Below, in pieces: positions 1-4,828 of a DNA stretch of 5,204 nucleotides. The translations under genes and the position numbers were made by a program. The stretch is from assembly GCA_963169595.1 (NCBI GenBank), contig CAUJFM010000398.1, positions 1 to 5,204 on the forward strand, written 5' to 3'. The DNA is from Bacteroidota bacterium (GTDB lineage: Bacteria; Bacteroidota; Bacteroidia; Flavobacteriales_F; PHOS-HE28). Positions within the stretch are counted from its first letter, which is position 1. Every line of letters begins with the position of its first letter. The notes under the pieces are model-generated. The model did not search any database, was not told where the DNA came from, and saw nothing but the letters and a program-made list of their open reading frames with translations.

Positions 1-2711
1 GTGTAGATCAGCAATGCGCGCTTCGCGCTGTGGAAGGTGAAATAGAGCAGCAGGTAGATGAGCAACAAGGCCACCGGAACCGCGATCATCAGGCGTTGGC
101 TTGCCGCGCGCAGGTTCTCGAAGGTGCCCCCGAAGGTGTAGTGATAACCGGCGGGCAGATCCACCGCGGCATCCATGCGCCCATTCAGCTCCTCCACGAA
201 GCTCTCCACATCGCGGCCACGCACGTTCACGCCCACCACGATGCGTCGTTTGGCGTTCTCGCGGCTCACCTGTGCCGGGCCGTTCACCAGTTCGACCCTT
301 GCCACTTGGTCCAACCGTACCTGACCGCCGTTGGGCAATGGCACGAAGAGGTTGCGTACATCATCGATGCTCTCCCGCTGGCGGCGGTCGAGGCGGACCA
401 CCAGATCGAAGCGACGTTCGTTCTCGTAGATGGCCCCGGCGGCTTCACCCGCGAAGGCCGAACGCACGGCGGTGTTCAACTCACGCACGTTGAGGCCGTA
501 ACGGGCCAATCGGGCCCGATCGTAATTCACGGTGATCTGCGGCAGCCCTACCACCTTCTCCACCTGCGGTTCACCAGCACCTTGCACATCGCTTACCAAG
601 GCACCGACCTGTTGGGCGAGGGCCGCCAAGGTGTCCAGGTTCTCGCCATAGATCTTGATGGCGACATCCTGCCTTACACCGGTCATCAGCTCATTGAAGC
701 GCATCTGGATCGGTTGTGTGGCCTCGAAGAAGACGCCTGGTACCTGCTTGAGCGCCTTCAGCATGGTGTCCTGCAACGCTTCTCGCGAGCCGGCCGTGGT
801 CCATTCCTCCTTTTCCTTCAGGATGATCATCAGGTCCGTTGCCTCGGGCGGCATCGGATCGGTGGGGATCTCACCACTTCCGGTGCGGCCCACTACCTGT
901 TCCACCTCGGGAAACCGCATGAGGATCTTCTCCACCTTGGCGTTGTTGGCGATGCTCATGCTCAGCGAACTGCCCTGCGGCAGGATGCTGTGAAAGGCGA
1001 AGTCTCCTTCTTCCAGCGTGGGAATGAACTCTCCCCCCATGCGGCTGAAGGTGAACAGGCTCATGACGAAGAGCAGTACCGAGGTGACCACCACCTTCAC
1101 CTTGTTACGCAGGGCGAACGCGATGATGGGATCGTAGCCCCGCTGGAAGAACTCCATCATCCGGTCGCTGAAGTTGCGCCTGTGCGTGGTGTTGCGCGAG
1201 AGCACCAACGCGCTCATCATCGGCACATAGGTCAGGCTCAGTAGCAGCGCACCCAGGATCGCGAAGCTGACCACCGTGGCCATGGGACGGAACATCTTGC
1301 CTTCAATGCCCACGAGCGTGAGGATGGGGATGTACACGATCAGGATGATGATCTCGCCAAAGGCCGCGCGGGTCCGTATCCGGCTGGCACTGTTGTACAC
1401 CTCGGTGTCCATTTCCTCCCTCGTGAGCGTACGACCCTTGAAGCGCGACTGCAGGTGGTGCAACGTGGCTTCCACGATGATCACCGCACCGTCCACGATC
1501 AGACCGAAATCGATGGCACCAAGGCTCATCAGGTTACCGCTCACGCCGAACGCGTTCATCAGGATGATGGCGAACAGCATGCTCAACGGGATCACGCTGG
1601 CCACGATGAGGCCAGCACGCCAGTTGCCCAGGAAGAGCACCAGCACGAAGATCACGATCAGCGCACCCTCGATGAGGTTCTTCTCCACCGTACCGATCGC
1701 GCGGTCCACGAGCGAACTGCGCACGAGGTAGGGTTCCACCACGAGGCCTTCGGGCAGCGACTTCTGTACCGTGGGCAGGCGCTCCTCGATCGCCTTCACC
1801 ACCTTGGCGCTGTTCTGCCCTTTCAGCATCATCACCATGCCGCCTACTACTTCGCCTTCCCCGTTGCGTGTCATGGCGCCGTAGCGTGGCGCACTGCCGA
1901 AGCCGATCGTGGCCACATCACGCACCAGCAAGGGCACACCGCTGCTGGAGACCTTCACCACCACCTGGCCGATGTCCTCCAGTGTGCGCAGCAGGCCATC
2001 GCCCCGGATGCTGTAGCTATTGGGCCGTTTGTCGATATATGCGCCGCCGGTATTCTCGTTGTTGCTCTCCAGCGCGGCGTACACCTCTGCGATGGTGACA
2101 CCCATGCTTTGCAGGCGCATGGGATCGAGGGCCACCTCATACTGTTTCACCTCGCCGCCAAAGCTGTTCACCTCGGCCACGCCGGGAATGCCCAGCAGTT
2201 GGCGTGCCACCACCCACTCCTGGATGGTGCGCAGCTCGGCCGCATCGAATTGGTCCTGAAAACCCTCCTTGGGGTGCAGCACGTACTGGTACACCTCGCC
2301 CAGCCCGGTGCTCACGGGTGCCATGAAGGGCGTACCCACGCCGGGCGGTATCTGGCCCGTGGCATCGCTCAGGCGCTGCTCCACCAGGGTACGTGCGAAG
2401 TAGATGTCCACTTCCTCGTTGAACACGATGGTGATCACACTGAGCCCGAAACGGCTGATGGAGCGGATCTCCACCAGATCCGGCAGCGAAGCCATGGTGC
2501 GCTCGATGGGTGCGGTGATGAACTGCTCCACCTCCTGCGCCGCAAGGGTGGGTGCATTGGTGATCACCTGCACCTGGTTGTTCGTGATATCGGGTACCGC
2601 GTCGATCGGCAACTGCGTGAGGGAGTAGATCCCGAACACGAGTAGGAGCGCGGTGAACAGGCCCACGATGGCCTTGTTCCGTATGGAATAACGGATGATC
2701 CCGTCGATCAT
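1..2711 (-). CDS. czcA: CzcA/CusA-family heavy-metal efflux RND pump (C-terminus cut by window edge)
   Basis: Inner-membrane, proton-driven pump of the heavy-metal RND family. It normally forms a trimer and works with a periplasmic adaptor and an outer-membrane channel to expel divalent metals or Cu/Ag. The frame is open from the ATG at 2711 to the left edge: 903 codons and no stop, against about 1,040 residues for a typical CzcA, so roughly the last 140 residues (TM9-12) are missing. TM1 lies near residues 13-33 and TM2-4 near 345-415. The TM4 motif DFGLIVDGAVIIVE carries D401, D407 and E414, matching the proton-relay acids of CzcA. GIEGKMFRPMA (468-478) is a family hallmark. TDPMPP (617-622) and RFNEL (671-675) favour the Co/Zn/Cd-type subgroup over Cu/Ag CusA, which I recall has a metal-binding Met where this protein has E674. 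No Shine-Dalgarno precedes the ATG. Family assignment is very secure; metal specificity is inferred. Confidence 0.95.
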   Translation of the reverse strand, partial: MIDGIIRYSIRNKAIVGLFTALLLVFGIYSLTQLPIDAVPDITNNQVQVITNAPTLAAQEVEQFITAPIERTMASLPDLVEIRSISRFGLSVITIVFNEEVDIYFARTLVEQRLSDATGQIPPGVGTPFMAPVSTGLGEVYQYVLHPKEGFQDQFDAAELRTIQEWVVARQLLGIPGVAEVNSFGGEVKQYEVALDPMRLQSMGVTIAEVYAALESNNENTGGAYIDKRPNSYSIRGDGLLRTLEDIGQVVVKVSSSGVPLLVRDVATIGFGSAPRYGAMTRNGEGEVVGGMVMMLKGQNSAKVVKAIEERLPTVQKSLPEGLVVEPYLVRSSLVDRAIGTVEKNLIEGALIVIFVLVLFLGNWRAGLIVASVIPLSMLFAIILMNAFGVSGNLMSLGAIDFGLIVDGAVIIVEATLHHLQSRFKGRTLTREEMDTEVYNSASRIRTRAAFGEIIILIVYIPILTLVGIEGKMFRPMATVVSFAILGALLLSLTYVPMMSALVLSRNTTHRRNFSDRMMEFFQRGYDPIIAFALRNKVKVVVTSVLLFVMSLFTFSRMGGEFIPTLEEGDFAFHSILPQGSSLSMSIANNAKVEKILMRFPEVEQVVGRTGSGEIPTDPMPPEATDLMIILKEKEEWTTAGSREALQDTMLKALKQVPGVFFEATQPIQMRFNELMTGVRQDVAIKIYGENLDTLAALAQQVGALVSDVQGAGEPQVEKVVGLPQITVNYDRARLARYGLNVRELNTAVRSAFAGEAAGAIYENERRFDLVVRLDRRQRESIDDVRNLFVPLPNGGQVRLDQVARVELVNGPAQVSRENAKRRIVVGVNVRGRDVESFVEELNGRMDAAVDLPAGYHYTFGGTFENLRAASQRLMIAVPVALLLIYLLLYFTFHSAKRALLIY

Positions 2712-2728
2712 GGAAGGATGAGGGGAAG

Positions 2729-2745
2729 GCCTGCCCGAGGCAGGC
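2729..2745. repeat. GC-rich perfect hairpin, GCCTGCC type, copy 1
   Basis: A 7-bp perfect inverted repeat, GCCTGCC / GGCAGGC, closed by a 3-nt CGA loop. It lies 17 nt upstream of the pump start codon, in the leader between the His-rich gene and the pump. It shares the GCCTGCCCG core with the second hairpin at 2798-2815. There is no T-run beside it, so it is not a classic terminator. It could be a dispersed intergenic palindrome or an RNA structure that tunes expression of the pump relative to the upstream gene. Confidence 0.6.
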
Positions 2746-2797
2746 GGTTAACAGGAAAGGACCACGAAGGAGAACACGGGGCAATGCCTCACCGTGC

Positions 2798-2815
2798 GCC
2801 CGCCCACGGGCAGGC
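2798..2815 (-). repeat. GC-rich hairpin, GCCTGCC type, copy 2
   Basis: Read on the minus strand, GCCTGCC and GGCGGGC flank a 4-nt loop (CGTG). This gives a 7-bp stem with one G-U wobble, or one C-A mismatch if read on the plus strand. It begins 16 nt after the stop codon of the His-rich gene. Its first nine bases, GCCTGCCCG, are the same as those of the plus-strand copy at 2729. No U-tract follows, so intrinsic termination is unlikely; a partial attenuator or mRNA-stabilising stem between the two genes is possible. Confidence 0.5.
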
Positions 2816-2830
2816 ATGCGCCTTGGCGCT

Positions 2831-3217
2831 TCAGCAGGACTTGGGTGGGTTCCACTTGGAACGACTGAAGGAGGCCAGATGAGCCTCCACGTCCGTTCCG
2901 ATCAGCTGCACACCGGGCGCAGGCACCACGAAACGGGTGGCGTACTGGATCGGCAACCCCGCGAACATGCCAGCGGCGCAGGCATCACCATGGCAGCCAC
3001 CCGCAAAGGGGCTGTGGTCATGATCATGGTCGTGTGCATGGTCCCGGGCGCTCTTCGGTTCATCGGCGCAATGGCCATCGGCATCGTCCTGGTGGCCCAA
3101 GTCACTGTGGTGTTCCAGCATATGGGCCAGCACCTCAGGCACGCGCGTCCACTCATGCATCTCCAGCGTACTCCATGAGAAGAGCACGAGGGTGAGGAGG
3201 AAGAGGATGCGGCGCAT
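2831..3217 (-). CDS. Small His-rich secreted or membrane-anchored protein next to the metal pump
   Basis: A 128-residue protein of no family I can name. Residues 4-18 form a hydrophobic signal or anchor segment after MRR, without a lipobox, so it is probably exported. It contains 13 His, including an alternating Asp/His run, DHAHDHDHDH (59-68), a classic Zn/Ni/Co/Cu-chelating pattern. Four Cys follow or flank it (C50, C75, C80, and the terminal C128). The region HEWTRVPEVLAHMLEHH (21-37) and the tail SKWNPPKSC (120-128) resemble small proteins I recall beside CzcA operons in Bacteroidetes. An in-frame ATG at 3277 would add 20 residues (DPWGSTSYLRTS-like, not signal-like) and would span the 3236-3257 inverted repeat, so the ATG at 3217, directly before the hydrophobic segment, is preferred. 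It precedes the pump by 119 nt on the same strand and is probably co-transcribed. Role inferred: periplasmic metal buffer or sensor for the efflux system. Confidence 0.8.
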   Translation of the reverse strand: MRRILFLLTLVLFSWSTLEMHEWTRVPEVLAHMLEHHSDLGHQDDADGHCADEPKSARDHAHDHDHDHSPFAGGCHGDACAAGMFAGLPIQYATRFVVPAPGVQLIGTDVEAHLASFSRSKWNPPKSC

Positions 3218-3235
3218 GGAGGTGCGAAGATAGGA

Positions 3236-3257
3236 GGTGGATCCCCATGGATCCACC
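3236..3257. repeat. Perfect 9-bp inverted repeat upstream of the His-rich gene
   Basis: GGTGGATCC (3236-3244) and GGATCCACC (3249-3257) are exact reverse complements separated by CCAT. The inner edge lies 18 nt upstream of the ATG at 3217. At this position it could be an operator for a metal-responsive regulator, or a hairpin in the mRNA leader of the efflux unit. It is too far from any rightward gene end, and lacks a T-run, to be a terminator. Confidence 0.55.
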
Positions 3258-3370
3258 AAGGGTCGGGTGACGATCACACAATGATCGGGATCCTACCCGG
3301 TCAGCCATGTTCTTACCGGGGGCAGCGGCATCGATGATACGGAGCGAATGCATCCAAAGGATCCGCAAGC

Positions 3371-3403
3371 GATACGAATATCTTATTTCGGATAATTATA
3401 TCC
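3371..3403. promoter_or_regulatory. Tandem GATA-N4-TATC dyads, candidate operator pair
   Basis: Two dyads of the same form occur in the AT-rich promoter stretch: GATACGAATATC at 3371-3382 and GATAATTATATC at 3391-3402. The second extends by one pair to GGATA-N4-TATCC (3390-3403). Their starts are exactly 20 bp apart, close to two helical turns, so dimers could bind the same face of the DNA. The second abuts the TAnnTTTG element. The regulator is unknown; I do not recognise the motif as FNR, CRP or NsrR. Confidence 0.5.
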
Positions 3404-3411
3404 TAATTTTG
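3404..3411 (+). promoter_or_regulatory. Bacteroidetes-type -7 element (TAnnTTTG) for the cytochrome operon
   Basis: TAATTTTG matches the Bacteroidetes primary-sigma -7 consensus TAnnTTTG at every defined position. Transcription would start a few bases downstream, leaving a leader of about 50 nt before the ATG at 3468. No good TTG/TTTG -33 element is visible about 20 bp upstream, where the dyads lie instead. This suggests the promoter may need an activator; that part is inference. Confidence 0.55.
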
Positions 3412-3467
3412 TCGCCGTCCTTCCACCACACGGTGCCTCATCAACCTCAAGCCGCACCCCTCCCCCC

Positions 3468-4481
3468 ATGTTGAATTTCCACAAGGACCATCGCAACCTG
3501 GTGAACGTCGCCCTGCTGGTGTTCGTGCTGCTGAGCATGGGCGTGGCGGTGATGCCCGCCAGCGAGATGGAGCACAACGCGCCGCTGCCGGGCATGCCAG
3601 AGATGACGCCTGCCGAGCGCCGCGGACTGGCCGTGTATGTATCGGAGAACTGCGGCGCCTGCCACACGCAGCAGGTGCGCAACATCGAGATGGACAAGAT
3701 GTGGGGCACGCGGCCGAGCATTCCCAGCGACTACCACTACAGCAAGCAGCGCATGGATGTGTGGCGGCAATCGCCGTCGTTGCTGGGCAGCGAACGCACC
3801 GGCCCCGACCTCACCAACGTGGGCCAGCGCCAGCCGGGCGAGCAATGGCACCTGCTGCACCTCTACGATCCGCGCATGGTGGTGAAGGGATCGATCATGC
3901 CGCGCTATGGCTGGCTGTTCGAGGAGACGGCCCATCCCGCCAAGGACGCCGTGATCGTGCCCGTGCCGAAAGAGCGGCTGCGCGACACGGCGCACGTGGT
4001 GGTGGCGAAGCAGGAAGCGCTCGACCTCGTGGCCTACCTGATCGCGTTGAAACAAACGCCGCTGCCCGACGGCACACCGCCGCCCGGTTGGCTGCCCACG
4101 CCGGGTCGCAAGGAGGCCGAGGCAACAGTCGACAACACCAGCGGCTTGCCCGACGGTGCCGAGATCTTCAGGGGCACCTGTCAGGCCTGCCACCAGGCCG
4201 ACGCGATGGGCTTGGCGGGCGCCTTCCCGCCCCTCGCCGGTAGCGCGATCGTGAACGATACCGATCCCTCGTTGATGATCTCCATCGTGCTTGGCGGCTA
4301 TGATGCGCGGCCCGAATTCGGTGCCATGCCCGCACAGGCCGAACAGCTCACCGACGCGCAGATCGCCGCCGTAGTCAGTTACGTGCGCGGCAACTTCGGC
4401 AACGAGGCCACCGCCGTTACCGAGGAGGATGTACGCACCCTGCGCAGCACCGTGGCGCCGCAAACGATGTTGATGCCATGA
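3468..4481 (+). CDS. Membrane-anchored dihaem cytochrome c: CcoO-like domain fused to a class I cytochrome c domain
   Basis: A 337-residue electron-transfer subunit, probably feeding electrons to a haem-copper oxidase or NO-reductase-type catalytic subunit. Residues 12-30 form an N-terminal uncleaved TM anchor, leaving the rest in the periplasm. Domain 1 (about 50-195) resembles cbb3 oxidase subunit II (CcoO/FixO): haem motif C62-GA-C65-H66, then RTGPDLTNVG (110-119), WHLLHLYDPRMVV (127-139) and SIMPRYGWLF (142-151), with M144 as the likely distal haem ligand. Domain 2 (about 228-312) is a class I cytochrome c: haem motif C238-QA-C241-H242, FPPLAGS (253-259), and M287 in GAMPAQ as the likely distal ligand. 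Ordinary CcoO carries one haem c, so the fusion is unusual. The ATG at 3468 lies just before the KDHRN-TM segment. Its stop overlaps the next start as ATGA. No catalytic subunit is visible upstream, so it is expected downstream beyond the window. Confidence 0.9.
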   Translation: MLNFHKDHRNLVNVALLVFVLLSMGVAVMPASEMEHNAPLPGMPEMTPAERRGLAVYVSENCGACHTQQVRNIEMDKMWGTRPSIPSDYHYSKQRMDVWRQSPSLLGSERTGPDLTNVGQRQPGEQWHLLHLYDPRMVVKGSIMPRYGWLFEETAHPAKDAVIVPVPKERLRDTAHVVVAKQEALDLVAYLIALKQTPLPDGTPPPGWLPTPGRKEAEATVDNTSGLPDGAEIFRGTCQACHQADAMGLAGAFPPLAGSAIVNDTDPSLMISIVLGGYDARPEFGAMPAQAEQLTDAQIAAVVSYVRGNFGNEATAVTEEDVRTLRSTVAPQTMLMP

Positions 4482-4828
4482 AGGGAATGCAGGCACTCAG
4501 GGTGAATGGCGAATGGTCATTGGTGAATGGTGGGCGACCTTCCAGTCGCCATTCGCCATTCACCATTCGCCTCCTCACCGCTTCACTTCCTCTCCTCTTC
4601 ACAAGTATTCCCGCCCTCGCCTGCGATGTCTGCCAGAAGAACCAGCCCGCCCCGCTGCGCGGCATCACCCACGGCACCGGTCCGCAGAGTGCGTGGGACA
4701 TGCCCATCATCTGGGGCGCGGTCGTCATCGTGGGCATCACCCTCGTGCTGGCCGTGAAGATGCTCGTGCGCCCCGGCGAGCGGCAGGCCGGCCACATCAA
4801 ACACCGCATCCTCCACGATGGCCTCTGA
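4478..4828 (+). CDS. Small single-TM protein with N-terminal CxxC, probable accessory subunit of the oxidase operon
   Basis: A 116-residue protein without a firm family name. Residues 31-48 (RLLTASLPLLFTSIPALA) look like a signal-peptide core ending in an AxA site, directly before C49-DV-C52. The CxxC is not followed by His, so it is not a c-haem site; it may bind metal or be redox-active. A stretch GITHGTGPQSAWD (62-74) precedes a TM helix at about 76-97 and a basic tail, KMLVRPGERQAGHIKHRI. I recall similar small proteins beside cbb3-like genes in Bacteroidetes, but cannot verify this. The start overlaps the previous stop by 4 nt; M4 at 4487 is an alternative. Residues 9-30 (VNGEWSLVNGG...HSPFTI) are translated from a palindromic DNA repeat and look inserted into the N-region of the signal peptide. 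The gene overlaps the next one by 11 nt. Confidence 0.75.
   Translation: MKGMQALRVNGEWSLVNGGRPSSRHSPFTIRLLTASLPLLFTSIPALACDVCQKNQPAPLRGITHGTGPQSAWDMPIIWGAVVIVGITLVLAVKMLVRPGERQAGHIKHRILHDGL
4501..4570. repeat. Heptamer-based palindromic repeat inside the 5' end of the small TM protein gene
   Basis: Perfect 16-bp arms, GGTGAATGGCGAATGG (4501-4516) and its reverse complement (4549-4564), flank an inner 6-bp stem, GGCGAC/GTCGCC (4533-4538 / 4545-4550), with a 6-nt loop. The left side is built of 7-nt units (GGTGAAT, GGCGAAT, GGTCATT, GGTGAAT). The right side is the same in reverse complement (CGCCATT, CACCATT). A second GGTGAATGG at 4522-4530 can pair with the same right arm. This is typical of dispersed, non-coding short repeats rather than selected protein sequence. 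It adds about 22 codons in frame to the host gene without a stop. Confidence 0.75.

Larger units (their letters stand above)
3218..3467. promoter_or_regulatory. Divergent intergenic region between metal-efflux and oxidase operons
   Basis: This 250-nt spacer separates two divergent transcription units and should hold both promoters. The half nearest the His-rich gene is GC-rich and carries several dyads: 3236-3257 (9-bp arms), 3271-3287 (CGATCA-N5-TGATCG), and a weaker CCCGGT-N13-ACCGGG at 3296-3320. The half nearest the cytochrome gene, 3371-3410, drops to 9 G/C in 40 nt and holds the recognisable promoter. I could not identify a convincing TAnnTTTG element for the leftward unit. The last 50 nt before the cytochrome start are pyrimidine-rich (ending CCCCTCCCCCC just before the ATG) with no Shine-Dalgarno. 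Confidence 0.6.

Noticed and set aside
30..1244. Long plus-strand open frame of 404 codons
   Set aside because: It lies antisense to the RND pump. Its product is rich in His, Gln and Arg with no domain, and the minus strand encodes an unmistakable CzcA in the same interval.
1455..2645. Long plus-strand open frame of 396 codons, His-rich
   Set aside because: Antisense shadow of the pump gene; the His richness comes from complementing GTG/ATG/ATC-rich codons. No membrane segments or motifs are present.
2729..2815. GC-rich hairpins considered as intrinsic terminators
   Set aside because: Neither stem is followed by a T-run in either direction, and both sit between two co-directional genes that probably form one unit.
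2137..2817. Minus-strand open frame of 226 codons overlapping the pump start
   Set aside because: It is the wrong frame of the same strand as the pump; the product is His/Arg/Gly-rich and featureless, while the other frame gives the conserved RND N-terminus.
2816..3178. Plus-strand open frame opposite the His-rich gene
   Set aside because: The opposite strand has a coherent export signal and metal-binding tract placed upstream of the pump. This frame has only a hydrophobic patch created by complementing His/Asp codons.
3447..4496. Minus-strand open frame of 349 codons
   Set aside because: Antisense shadow of the dihaem cytochrome, whose plus-strand frame contains two CXXCH motifs and conserved CcoO phrases.
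4501..4570. Repeat considered as a CRISPR fragment or attachment site
   Set aside because: The 7-nt units are too short and have no spacers. The palindromic layout fits a dispersed hairpin repeat, and no integrase or Cas gene is near.
4622..4633. CxxC in the small TM protein considered as a c-haem site
   Set aside because: The second Cys is followed by Gln, not His, so it is not a CXXCH haem attachment motif.
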